From Candidatus Brevefilum sp. (GTDB taxonomy: Bacteria; Chloroflexota; Anaerolineae; Anaerolineales; Anaerolineaceae), in assembly GCA_029210815.1 (NCBI GenBank), contig JARGGB010000022.1:1-42754 (forward strand): 42,754 nucleotides of DNA, in the 5' to 3' direction. This document shows positions 18,254 to 26,666 of this stretch, piece by piece. The notes beneath the pieces were generated by a model that was given only the letters and a program-made list of their open reading frames with translations, did no database searches and was not told the DNA's origin. Each line of letters begins with the position of its first letter. Within the stretch, counting starts at the first letter, position 1. The position numbers were made by a program, and so were the translations under genes.

Positions 18254-18889
18254 CTAAACAAAGGACAACCAGTAAGCAGCAATACCAAAAGCAACCCCCA
18301 CATTGAGAGAGCCTTTCCCGCCCATCATTGGAATTGCCAATACCTGTTCACATAGATCCATGATCCCGGGATCAACCCCGGCTTTCTCGTTACCAACCAC
18401 CAAGGCCAGAACGCGTTGATCTGCTCGATCAGGGTGAAAATTAAAGATGGGAGTAGATGATACCGTCCTCTCCAGGGCGATCAATTGCAGACCTTCCGAT
18501 TTGCGGTCTTCAACCAAATTCAAGGCGTTGGGATGATACTCCCAGGGGACATGATCCTCTGCACCCAGAGCCGTTTTCTCTAATCCTGCCTCGTTTCCAG
18601 GCGTGGGGGTGATCCCACACAGGAATAATTTTTTAATGCCAGCGCCGTCTGCAGTCCGAAAAATTGCCCCAACATTATAAGCACTGCGTAAATTATCCAG
18701 AATAACGACCATCTCGCGCTTCGGTTGAGTGCTTGTTCCTGGTGAGCCCATAAAACCTAATGGGTCAGTAACAAATTCCATGGGTTCGCCGCATACTGGA
18801 CAAAATTTTCCGCTGTACTGATTCAGATCAATGGGCATGCGTAAATTACAGACAGTATTGACGCATTGCATGAATTTAAAATTTGGCAT
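18254..18889 (-). CDS. TrmH-family (SpoU) RNA 2'-O-methyltransferase with N-terminal zinc-finger-like segment
   Basis: This is a 211-residue SPOUT methyltransferase that uses S-adenosylmethionine to methylate a ribose 2'-hydroxyl in RNA. The knot motifs are visible: NLRSAYNVGAIFRTADGAG (motif 1), ALVVGNEKAGVDP (motif 2) and MMGGKGSLNVGVAFGIAAY (motif 3). Before the catalytic domain, residues 9-33 hold C9, C14, C30 and C33, a possible zinc site not seen in standard TrmH; the usual N-terminal substrate-binding domain is absent. It is divergent from the dehydrogenase remnant. The RNA target is unknown. Confidence 0.85.
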   Translation of the reverse strand: MPNFKFMQCVNTVCNLRMPIDLNQYSGKFCPVCGEPMEFVTDPLGFMGSPGTSTQPKREMVVILDNLRSAYNVGAIFRTADGAGIKKLFLCGITPTPGNEAGLEKTALGAEDHVPWEYHPNALNLVEDRKSEGLQLIALERTVSSTPIFNFHPDRADQRVLALVVGNEKAGVDPGIMDLCEQVLAIPMMGGKGSLNVGVAFGIAAYWLSFV

Positions 18890-19396
18890 TGCTCACTCCA
18901 ACAAGCTGTTCGCAAAAACAGAAGCGTCTTTATTTTATCGCTTTTTGGAATTATCCTGGTGAAAAGACTTGTTTAACAAATTTGCCTATTAAAGCGCCAA
19001 ACGCCTGGGTGAGGGGGGCACCCAGACGTTTGACGATATAAAATATATCACAACCATAAATGTTTAGCAAGAGTTTTTATTTATTAATTTTACATTAGAG
19101 TTTTCTGAATATTCTGCTTCTGAAAGCTGAAAAATATTAACTCAATGCATTAAAAAAACCGCAAATCGTCAATTTTTATGTAACCTATTCCCAAATTATC
19201 AATCTAAAAATAAAAGCAAAATAATTTGAATCACACATTCTTGCCAGTATGATTAATTAAAGGATAAAAACCACAATAATTGTCTGTGTTATGAGCAATA
19301 ATACACTCCCTTTGAACACCCCTGGGCTCATAAGCAACCATGAATTATCGAACGATAAATAAATAAAAGTAATAAATAAGCTTCGGGAGGTAAGAT
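18890..19396 (+). other. 507-base AT-rich divergent intergenic region with inverted repeats
   Basis: No ORF is convincing here. The region contains a 13-base stem with one mismatch (18999-19011 against 19019-19031) around a G-rich loop; an 8-base inverted repeat, TTATGAGC (19289-19296) with GCTCATAA (19326-19333); and the palindrome TTATCG-AA-CGATAA (19345-19358). The last two lie just before the GGGAGG ribosome site of the dehydrogenase remnant and could be operators. No clear -35/-10 pair was found. Confidence 0.5.
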
Positions 19397-19813
19397 ATGT
19401 CGCTCTCTAATGAGAAAAAGAAGGAAATGTTCTGGATTATGCTGTTGTCCAGGCGCCTGGACGAACGCGCCTGGGTGCTGCATCGCCAGGGAAAGATTGC
19501 TTTTCACATTTCCGGTATTGGACAGGAGGCTGCCCAGGTCGGCGCCGTCTATGCCATTGAAAAAGGAAAAGACTGGCTGGTTCCCTACTACCGCGATCTT
19601 TCAATGATGATAGCGATGGGAATGAGCCCAGCAGAATTTGTGATGAGCCTGATGGGCAAAGCACAGGAACCAACCTCTGGTGCCCGGCAGATGCCAAGCC
19701 ATTTCAGTTTAAGGCGTGCTAACATTGTCAGCCATTCAGCCCCGGTTGCAACGCAATCACCGCATGCTTCTGGCATCGGTTTGGGGATCAAAATGGATGG
19801 CGGTGATGATCCA
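19397..19813 (+). pseudogene. 2-oxo acid dehydrogenase E1 alpha subunit, truncated N-terminal fragment
   Basis: The first ~139 codons encode an E1 alpha subunit of the pyruvate/branched-chain 2-oxo acid dehydrogenase type: residues such as LDERAWVLHRQGKIAFHISG, QEAAQVGAVYAI, PYYRDLSMMIAMGMSPAEF, SGARQMPSHFSL and VSHSAPVATQ are characteristic. A full subunit has ~320-360 residues; here homology stops at about 19805-19813, before the GDG thiamine-diphosphate motif. The frame then runs 44 nonsense codons to a stop at 19945. GGGAGG lies seven bases before the ATG at 19397, so the fragment is probably still translated. It cannot be an active decarboxylase. See the E2 remnant and the findings. Confidence 0.88.
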
Positions 19814-19958
19814 AAAGCGACCAGTCGTTGTCAACGACGCGATCGCCATCAAACCAATGGTTTACCTGAGCTACACTTTCGATCACCGGATCCTGGATGG
19901 CGCTTCAGCGGATACATTCCTGGCGCATGTCGTGGACACCCTTGAAAACTGGCAATAA
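19806..19958 (+). pseudogene. 2-oxo acid dehydrogenase E2 acyltransferase, C-terminal remnant
   Basis: In a different reading frame from the E1 alpha fragment, the last ~50 codons of a dihydrolipoyl acyltransferase remain: IQKRPVVVNDAIAIKPMVYL, then SYTFDHRILDGASAD with the catalytic HRxxDG motif, and FLAHVVDTLENWQ at the end. The lipoyl domain, the E3-binding domain and most of the catalytic domain are missing. The remnant has no start codon of its own. It directly follows the E1 alpha fragment, so roughly the E1 alpha C-terminal half, the entire E1 beta gene and most of E2 are absent. Confidence 0.87.
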
Positions 19959-20072
19959 AGATAAATTACATCACATTAAGCTTATTAACTTCGGTATAAT
20001 GGATGAAGCTGTGTGAATTGACTGATGACAAAACTGAACTAAAGAAACTTAGATTGAAAGGAATTCCATCCT

Positions 20073-21470
20073 ATGAAAGAATATGATGTCGTTGTTATTG
20101 GCGCTGGTCCGGGAGGATATGTATCTGCGATTCGCAGTGCCCAGCTTGGTTTGAAAACTGCGATTGTTGAAAAACGTTTCCTTGGCGGTGTTTGTTTGAA
20201 TATTGGCTGCATTCCGTCCAAAGCCTTACTAAAGAATGCGGATGTTGCCCATACTTTGCGAGAGCAAGGTAAAGAATTTGGCTTCAGCTTTGATAATCTT
20301 GAGCTCGATTATAGTGTTGCTTTCAAGCGAAGCCGCAAAGTTTCAGATCGGTTGACACGCGGCGTCGGGTTCTTAATGAAAAAACACAATATCGACGTTC
20401 ATATGGGTGCTGCAAAGCTAACTGCTAAGGATACTGTCGAAGTCACGCCTGATGAAGGCGATGTGGAAACACTGAAAGCCAAGGATATTATCATTGCGAC
20501 AGGCTCCCATCCCTTCATTATTCCTGGTATTGAACTGGACGGTGAGAAAATCGTCGATTATGAAGCTGCCATCATGCGGGATACCTTACCGGAATCAGTC
20601 GTGATCATTGGCGGTGGGGCCATTGGCGTGGAATTTGCCACCGTTTGGAACGCCTATGGGGTTGATGTATCCATTGTTGAAATGCTGGACCACCTCTTAC
20701 CGCTGGAAGATGAAGCCGTCAGCAAAGAAATTGAGAAGGCTTACAAGAAACGCGGCATCAAGGTGATGACCAAATCCAAAGTTAAATCAGTCGAGGCCAC
20801 TGACAAAGGGACCAAGGTAACTGTAGAAACCGAAGATGGCGAAGAAGTGATCGAAGCTGAAACGACCATGGTGGCAATTGGTTTCAAACCCAATACCAAG
20901 GGTCTGGGTCTGGAAGACGTCGGTGTGAAATTGACCGAGAGGGGTCATATCGACATTGATGACCGCATGTCGACCAATGTTGACGGCATCTGGGCGATTG
21001 GTGATGTCACTGGCAAACTGCTTCTTGCGCATGTTGCACAGGCGATGGGCGTGGTCGCTGCTGAGAATATCGCCGGGGTCGAAACCGTTACCCTCGATTA
21101 TGATATGATGCCCCGTGCGACCTACTGCCATCCGCAAGCAGCCTCCTTTGGTTATACGGAAGAACAGGCAAAGGAAAAAGGCTATGATGTCGCTGTGGGT
21201 GAATTCCCATTCCAGGCAAATGGTAAAGCCCTCGGTTTGGGCGACTACCAGGGTTTTGTCAAAGTCATCAGCGATAAGAAATATGGCGAGATTCTCGGTG
21301 CGCAAATGGTCGGACCGGATGTTTCAGAACTCTTACCGGAATTGACCCTGGCGCAGCGTTTTGAATTGACAACCCATGAAATTGGTCGCAACGTGCACGC
21401 GCATCCCACCCTGACAGAAGCGATCATGGAAGCCGCTGAGGGTGCACTGGATAAATCCATTCACATATAA
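20073..21470 (+). CDS. lpdA: Dihydrolipoyl dehydrogenase (E3)
   Basis: E3 reoxidises dihydrolipoamide with NAD+ via FAD and a disulfide. The 465-residue product is complete: FAD motif [14 protein letters not shown] (7-20), redox pair C41/C46 in [16 protein letters not shown] motif [14 protein letters not shown] (near 180), [16 protein letters not shown], and the catalytic [13 protein letters not shown] at the C-terminus. AAAGGA precedes the ATG at a normal distance. A TATAAT at 19995-20000 could give it a separate promoter. With E1/E2 broken it may serve another complex (glycine cleavage or another 2-oxo acid dehydrogenase). Confidence 0.96.
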   Translation: MKEYDVVVIGAGPGGYVSAIRSAQLGLKTAIVEKRFLGGVCLNIGCIPSKALLKNADVAHTLREQGKEFGFSFDNLELDYSVAFKRSRKVSDRLTRGVGFLMKKHNIDVHMGAAKLTAKDTVEVTPDEGDVETLKAKDIIIATGSHPFIIPGIELDGEKIVDYEAAIMRDTLPESVVIIGGGAIGVEFATVWNAYGVDVSIVEMLDHLLPLEDEAVSKEIEKAYKKRGIKVMTKSKVKSVEATDKGTKVTVETEDGEEVIEAETTMVAIGFKPNTKGLGLEDVGVKLTERGHIDIDDRMSTNVDGIWAIGDVTGKLLLAHVAQAMGVVAAENIAGVETVTLDYDMMPRATYCHPQAASFGYTEEQAKEKGYDVAVGEFPFQANGKALGLGDYQGFVKVISDKKYGEILGAQMVGPDVSELLPELTLAQRFELTTHEIGRNVHAHPTLTEAIMEAAEGALDKSIHI

Positions 21471-21523
21471 GCTTGAAATTACTAAATTTGACTTAACAGA
21501 CGTACCTAAAATATTCCCTTATG

Positions 21524-21558
21524 TAGCGTCGATGCTAATAACATCGGCGCTATTATAT
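21524..21558 (+). terminator. Intrinsic terminator after lpdA
   Basis: TAGCGTCGATG (21524-21534) pairs with CATCGGCGCTA (21542-21552) in an 11-base stem with one G-U pair and a 7-base loop, followed by a T/A-rich run. It lies about 55 bases after the lpdA stop. Confidence 0.7.
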
Positions 21559-21706
21559 TAATGAAAGATGTCTCTAGGTTCTTACTTTTATCCTTTAATT
21601 AACAGGTTATTGTTTAAATTTTGGGTAATTAAGTCGGATTTAGATCGAGTAATTATCACCCCCCCTTACATCCCCCCAAACTAAACTCAAAGCTAATTGG
21701 TAACAC

Positions 21707-21760
21707 TCAAAGAGATGATTCACTGTTCTCTTTGACAAGATGTAAAATTACAATTAAAAT
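21707..21760 (+). promoter_or_regulatory. Promoter and operator-like palindrome for the nucleoside transport operon
   Basis: TTGACA (21732-21737) and TAAAAT (21755-21760) are separated by 17 bases, a near-consensus sigma-70-type promoter about 45 bases before the lipoprotein start. A perfect 9-base inverted repeat, TCAAAGAGA (21707-21715) with TCTCTTTGA (21727-21735), separated by 11 bases, overlaps the -35 box and could bind a repressor. The rest of the 334-base gap (21471-21804) holds only the lpdA terminator. Confidence 0.6.
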
Positions 21761-21804
21761 ATTACATGTTTATTCCCATAACAATCAAATAGGAGAAAAG
21801 GAAA

Positions 21805-22932
21805 ATGAAAAAGTTTTTACTGGTTTTACTAATTGCAATAATGGCGCTGTCCTTTGCCGGCTGTGCCACAGAATCTGAAACGGTTGATGAACCAGAAGCG
21901 CCTGAGGAGGGTGAAAAGGTCTACAACGTTGTCAGCTTGGTAAATGGTAACCTGGGTGATAAGTCTTTCTTTGATTCAGCTGAATCAGGCCTCAAAGAGC
22001 TTGCTGACGCTGGGCGGATAACCTACAAAACCATTGAGATGGGTGGAACAGATCAGGATCAGCCAAAGTGGCTTGAAATCCTAAACGAAGTTTCCAGCTC
22101 TGGTGAATATGACCTGGTCATTGTTGGTACATACCAGATGCCAGATTACCTCAAGGAAGCGGCAACTGCCTATCCTGATCAGAAGTATTTAATTTATGAT
22201 GACAATACTTACGTTGGCGAAAATGATAATGTCGCAAACATCACCTACAAGCAGAACGATATGGGCTACCTGATTGGCGTTTTTGCCGGCAGTATGACAA
22301 TCCAAACAGAAGTCGAAAAAATCAATCCGGAATCTGTGGTTGGTTTTATTGGCGGTATTGACAGCCCTGTGATCAATGACTTCCTGTACGGTTTCTTGCT
22401 GGGTGCCCAGGCTGCCAATCCCGATATCAAGGTAGATACACGCTATGTCAACAGCTATGTTGATACAGCCACCGCGAAGGAAATGGGTTTGTCCATGATC
22501 AACGACAACAATGCAGATATCCTGTGGGGTGTGGCTGGTTTATCTGGAAATGGCGCGGCAGAAGCGGCTCTCGAGAGCGGTAAAGCCTGGTTTATTGGTG
22601 TTGATTCTGACCAGGAACTGACCTTGCCCACAGATCAGGCAGCCATCACACTGACATCCGGTCTCAAGAATGTCGGTCAATCCATCGTCTGGTTCATTGA
22701 CGAATGGGATGCCGGCAGAACCTATTTTGGTGAGGAAGTACGCCTTGGTATTTCTGAAGGTGGCGTTGGTGTTGTTACCGACAAAAACTTTGCCGAGATT
22801 GCACCGCAGGCTGTTCAGGATGCTGTTTTAGCCGCACAGGAGCAAATCGTAAGTGGTGAAATTGTTGTACCCACTGCCATTGGAGATACAACTAACGCTG
22901 TCGTTACATTAAGAGACTCCTTACAACCCTGA
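21805..22932 (+). CDS. BMP-family nucleoside-binding lipoprotein of an ABC importer
   Basis: This 375-residue lipoprotein (Cys20 in SFAGC) has a BMP/Med/PnrA periplasmic-binding fold: VYNVVSLVNGNLGDKSFFDSA at the start of the mature domain, LGAQAANPDIKV and WGVAGLSGNGAAEAALE are typical of BmpA-like proteins, which bind purine or pyrimidine nucleosides. AGGAGAAAAGGAAA precedes the ATG. It is first in an operon with the ATPase, two permeases and nucleoside hydrolases, which supports nucleoside uptake. A hairpin after the gene would let it be made in excess over the membrane parts. Confidence 0.9.
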   Translation: MKKFLLVLLIAIMALSFAGCATESETVDEPEAPEEGEKVYNVVSLVNGNLGDKSFFDSAESGLKELADAGRITYKTIEMGGTDQDQPKWLEILNEVSSSGEYDLVIVGTYQMPDYLKEAATAYPDQKYLIYDDNTYVGENDNVANITYKQNDMGYLIGVFAGSMTIQTEVEKINPESVVGFIGGIDSPVINDFLYGFLLGAQAANPDIKVDTRYVNSYVDTATAKEMGLSMINDNNADILWGVAGLSGNGAAEAALESGKAWFIGVDSDQELTLPTDQAAITLTSGLKNVGQSIVWFIDEWDAGRTYFGEEVRLGISEGGVGVVTDKNFAEIAPQAVQDAVLAAQEQIVSGEIVVPTAIGDTTNAVVTLRDSLQP

Positions 22933-22970
22933 TCGTTTACGAAAAAATTTCGTTATGTAATATCAAATGG

Positions 22971-23012
22971 ATCGGGGAGGAGCCTGTCAGCTTCTCCCCG
23001 ATTCTTATTATT
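22971..23012 (+). terminator. Attenuator-like hairpin between binding protein and ATPase genes
   Basis: ATCGGGGAG (22971-22979) pairs with CTCCCCGAT (22994-23002); an inner AGC/GCT pair extends the stem, and a T-rich run TTCTTATTATT follows. It lies 38 bases after the lipoprotein stop and before the ATPase gene. It probably terminates part of the transcripts, giving high binding-protein levels, and protects the upstream mRNA end. Confidence 0.65.
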
Positions 23013-23030
23013 GAATAGGAACACCCGCAT

Positions 23031-24593
23031 ATGGAAAATGACAATTTTATTATCCAAATGAAAGGGATCAGCAAGGTGTATCCCAATGGAATCGCAGCCA
23101 ACCGCAATGTTGATTTCTTCGTGAAAGAGGGTGAAATTCATGCTTTAATGGGTGAAAATGGTGCGGGGAAGTCAACTTTAATGAAAATCTTGTTTGGTTT
23201 AGAACAACCAACAGAAGGGGAAATTATCATTAATGGTGAAGAAGTAAGCCTCACCTCACCAAGCGATGCAATATCAAGAGGGATTGGCATGGTACATCAG
23301 CATTTTATGCTTATTCCCAGTCTGACTGTTGCGGAAAACATTGTCCTCGGCATGGCGCCAATAAAAAAGGGTATTTTAATAGATTATAAAAAAGCTGTTC
23401 AAATCACAGAAGAAGTATCACAAAAATACAACCTAAATGTGAATCCAAATGCGAAAGTGATGGATATCCCCGTAGGTATGAAACAAAAGGTTGAGATTCT
23501 TAAAGCGCTGGTGCGGGGTGCTAATATCCTCATTCTGGATGAGCCTACTGCTGTATTGACCACCCAGGAGACTTCTGAACTTTTCAAGGAACTCATTATC
23601 CTTAAGCAACTTGGCTATACAATCATCTTCATATCCCATAAGTTAAATGAAATCAAACAAATCACAGACCGTCTTACAATCATGCGCGGCGGCAAGTCGA
23701 TGGGTGTTTATGAAACGGCATCGACATCTGAGCAGGAAATATCACGACTAATGGTTGGACGGGATGTCATTTTAAATGTTGAAAAAGATAAATCCCAGCC
23801 TACTGAAACTGTTTTAAAAGTCCGCAACCTGGAATATACAAATAAGTGGAACAAGAAGATGCTCGATTTTTTATCATTCTCTGTTCGCCAGGGAGAGATA
23901 TTGGGGATTGCCGGTGTTGAGGGAAATGGTCAGCGTGAACTTGTTGAAATGCTGTTCAACCTGAACACGCCTGACAGCGGTACGATTACAGTAAACGGTG
24001 TAAATATCATAAATTTACCGCAAGACAAGATCCGCGATAACCGAGTTTCACTTATCCCTGAAGATCGGATGACATATGGCATTGCAGATGCTGCGTCGAT
24101 TGAAGAAAACGTCATCTCTGATCGCTACACTGAAAAACACTTTAACAATGGACCACTTTTCGATATGAAGATGATTCATAAAGAAAGTGATAAATTGATT
24201 AAAAATTATGCTATCCTGTGTAAGTCACGCAAACAACAGGTTAAAATGCTATCCGGTGGTAATATCCAAAAAGTTGTCGTAGCCCGTGAATTATCAAGCG
24301 ATCCCATCCTGATCATTGCTGATCAACCGACGCGCGGTATTGATGTGGGTTCTACGGAATTTATCAGGAATAAACTCGTCCATCTGAGCCGGGCTGGTGC
24401 AGCTGTATTGCTGGTATCCGCCGACCTCAACGAGGTGATGGAGTTGAGCGATAGTCTAATTGTTCTTTATGGGGGGAAGGTGGTGGCGTACTTTGATGAT
24501 ACATCAGCATTGGATGATACAGTTATGGGTGAGTATATGCTTGGCTTAAAACACCAGTCCCCAGAGGAGATTGAGAGAGTGTGTCATGAGTAA
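23031..24593 (+). CDS. BMP-type ABC importer, tandem ATP-binding subunit
   Basis: This 520-residue protein has two nucleotide-binding domains, as in NupA/RbsA-type importers. Domain 1 has Walker A GENGAGKST (41-49) and Walker B ILILDEPTAVLTTQ. Domain 2 starts near 260 with the degenerate P-loop GVEGNGQREL that is normal for this subfamily, and has signature LSGGNIQKVVVAREL and Walker B LIIADQPTRGIDVGS. It energises nucleoside import by the two downstream permeases. Its last codons overlap the first permease gene by eight bases. Confidence 0.93.
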   Translation: MENDNFIIQMKGISKVYPNGIAANRNVDFFVKEGEIHALMGENGAGKSTLMKILFGLEQPTEGEIIINGEEVSLTSPSDAISRGIGMVHQHFMLIPSLTVAENIVLGMAPIKKGILIDYKKAVQITEEVSQKYNLNVNPNAKVMDIPVGMKQKVEILKALVRGANILILDEPTAVLTTQETSELFKELIILKQLGYTIIFISHKLNEIKQITDRLTIMRGGKSMGVYETASTSEQEISRLMVGRDVILNVEKDKSQPTETVLKVRNLEYTNKWNKKMLDFLSFSVRQGEILGIAGVEGNGQRELVEMLFNLNTPDSGTITVNGVNIINLPQDKIRDNRVSLIPEDRMTYGIADAASIEENVISDRYTEKHFNNGPLFDMKMIHKESDKLIKNYAILCKSRKQQVKMLSGGNIQKVVVARELSSDPILIIADQPTRGIDVGSTEFIRNKLVHLSRAGAAVLLVSADLNEVMELSDSLIVLYGGKVVAYFDDTSALDDTVMGEYMLGLKHQSPEEIERVCHE

Positions 24594-25707
24594 CAGGAGA
24601 ATGCTCGTTTTTAATATTTTACGCGGCGCTGCAGCGATTTTCCTCGCATTGGGGGTAGGTTTCATCTTTATCGTATTGAGTTCAGATGAACCCCTGAATG
24701 CGCTGCGCTATTTGTTGATCGGCCCGGTTTTCAGAATCAGGGACGGGGTATTGTCCTTCAATACAACCAGCTTTCAAACCATACTTGCTGCCATGATTCC
24801 AACCATCTTCACCGGTCTGGCTGTGTGCGTCATGTTCTCTGCCAGCCAGTTCAATTTAGCTGGTGAGGGAGCGGTTATGCTTGGCGGGTTTGTTGGCGCA
24901 CTTTGCGCGATTTATCTGAATATACCAGGCTGGATTCATCCCGTTGTCTGTGTTCTAATCGGCGCTGCGGTAAGCGGTTTGATCATGCTCATCCCGGCTT
25001 TACTAAAAGTTAAGCTAGGGGCGAGCGAATTGGTGACGTCATTGATGTTGAACTATATCATCATGTTCATTGTTCTCCATTTCCTAAATTATTATTTTGC
25101 AGATCGCAGTAAAGGCGCAACGCAGACTTTTTCTTTTCAACCCACTGCGCAAATCCCAGCGCTGATCGAGGGCAGCTCTAAGCTCAGCTGGGGTTTCATT
25201 GTCGCCCTAATTTTTGTGGTGATTGTAGCTTTGTTCATGTACCGGACAAAATGGGGTTATGCCATCCGCATGATCGGTATAAACCAGCCATTTTCCAAAT
25301 ATTCTGGCATGAAAGTTGGCGCCACAATTATTCTTTCCCAGGTTATCGGCGGCATCCTATCAGGCATGGGCGGCAGCATTGAAGTTTTAGGACGCTATAA
25401 TACCTACTTGTGGCGGGAATTACCAGGCTATGGTTGGACCGGCATCACGATTGCCATCCTTGCCAAAAACAATCCCATTTTTATTCCTTTTGCCGCATTA
25501 TTTATCGCGTATCTTGATAAAGGTTGTCAATTGATGTCGACCTACAGTGATGTGCCATCTGAGATGATTGATATTATCCAGGCGGCCATTTTCCTCTTCT
25601 TTGCTGCTGAACAGTTCCTGGCGAAATATCGCCAGAAGATTGTGGTTAAGAATTCACGCCTTGAAATGGAAAACAACAACCTTTCACAAGAAGGGAGAAA
25701 TGCCTGA
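24586..25707 (+). CDS. BMP-type ABC importer permease 1
   Basis: This ~373-residue polytopic membrane protein belongs to the BPD_transp_2 (NupB/YufP-like) family. It shows about nine hydrophobic segments and the conserved FNLAGEGAVMLGGFVGAL and LGASELVTSLMLNYI blocks. The ATG at 24586 is preferred over a TTG at 24571 because it overlaps the ATPase stop in the usual coupled fashion. It ends in TGATG, shared with the second permease. Together they form the heterodimeric pore. Confidence 0.92.
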   Translation: MSNRRMLVFNILRGAAAIFLALGVGFIFIVLSSDEPLNALRYLLIGPVFRIRDGVLSFNTTSFQTILAAMIPTIFTGLAVCVMFSASQFNLAGEGAVMLGGFVGALCAIYLNIPGWIHPVVCVLIGAAVSGLIMLIPALLKVKLGASELVTSLMLNYIIMFIVLHFLNYYFADRSKGATQTFSFQPTAQIPALIEGSSKLSWGFIVALIFVVIVALFMYRTKWGYAIRMIGINQPFSKYSGMKVGATIILSQVIGGILSGMGGSIEVLGRYNTYLWRELPGYGWTGITIAILAKNNPIFIPFAALFIAYLDKGCQLMSTYSDVPSEMIDIIQAAIFLFFAAEQFLAKYRQKIVVKNSRLEMENNNLSQEGRNA

Positions 25708-26666
25708 TGTTTGAACAATTTCTGGACACAATTCTTAAAGCAGACTTCTTATTCTCAATTATCCGCATTACAGCCCCGATCCTGTTTGCCGCGTTAGGTG
25801 CGGTTGTTGCAGAAAAAGCTGGTGTGGTGAATATCGGTCTTGAAGGTATCATGAGCATTTCAGCGCTCTTTGGCGTACTTTTTAGCTATTGGACGCAAAG
25901 CTGGTTAGTGGGTGTTTTGGGCGCTTTAGTTGTTGGTGTTCTGCTCGGCTTATTAATCGGTTTCTTTGCGCTCAAGTTGAAAACGGATATCATCCTCGCT
26001 GGTATTGCTGTCAACATGATTGGCGGCGGGGGTACAATTTTCCTCCTTTACATGTTCACCGGCATGCGCGGCAACACTGGCGCATTGGTCAGTCAGAATA
26101 TATTGATCCCAACAATTAACATCCCGTTGATTAAAAGTATTCCAATTCTTGGTGAATCGATATCAGGTCATTCCGTACTGACTTATTTGGCTTTCATTTT
26201 AGTGTTCCTGATTGCTGGCCTGCTCTATAAGACATCTTTGGGTTTGAACATCCGCGCTGTTGGAGAGAATGATCAAGCAGCCCAAAGTGTTGGCATTTCA
26301 GTACTACGGATCAAATATATTGCTATTGGTATTTCTGGTGCTCTGGCCGGGTTGGGCGGCGCTTTTATGTCGATGTACTATTCCCAGGGATGGAACTCAG
26401 GTATGATCGCCGGACGCGGCTTCATTGCGCTGGCAGCCCAGGCGATGGGGCGCACGGAGCCTATTGGTACAATGCTTTCGTCCTTGCTTTTCGGCTTTGC
26501 CCAGGCGCTGCGAACAAAAGTCTCCGGTTTGCAGGGCGTGTCAAGCTACCTGGTGTCGCTCATCCCATATGTGTTCACGATTGTTGGATTGGTTCTCTAT
26601 GCAATCAGCACAACGAAAAAGGTTCACAAGTACCGACAAACACAAGCAGAGGCGGTTGAGGCATGA
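25707..26666 (+). CDS. BMP-type ABC importer permease 2
   Basis: This 319-residue membrane protein is the partner permease (NupC/YufQ-like, BPD_transp_2). Typical blocks are VVNIGLEGIMSISALFGV, LKTDIILAGIAVNMIGGGG, and NIRAVGENDQAAQSVGISVLR, the cytoplasmic coupling segment, followed by GMIAGRGFIALAAQAMG. It overlaps permease 1 by one base (TGATG) and the nucleoside hydrolase by ATGA, tying uptake directly to nucleoside cleavage. Confidence 0.93.
   Translation: MFEQFLDTILKADFLFSIIRITAPILFAALGAVVAEKAGVVNIGLEGIMSISALFGVLFSYWTQSWLVGVLGALVVGVLLGLLIGFFALKLKTDIILAGIAVNMIGGGGTIFLLYMFTGMRGNTGALVSQNILIPTINIPLIKSIPILGESISGHSVLTYLAFILVFLIAGLLYKTSLGLNIRAVGENDQAAQSVGISVLRIKYIAIGISGALAGLGGAFMSMYYSQGWNSGMIAGRGFIALAAQAMGRTEPIGTMLSSLLFGFAQALRTKVSGLQGVSSYLVSLIPYVFTIVGLVLYAISTTKKVHKYRQTQAEAVEA

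Noticed and set aside
18999-19031. Rho-independent terminator
   Set aside because: The hairpin lies between two divergent genes and lacks a T-run on either strand.
19397-19945. A single intact 182-residue protein
   Set aside because: Homology to E1 alpha ends near residue 139; the rest is out-of-frame reading of the E2 tail, so it is a chimera, not a gene.
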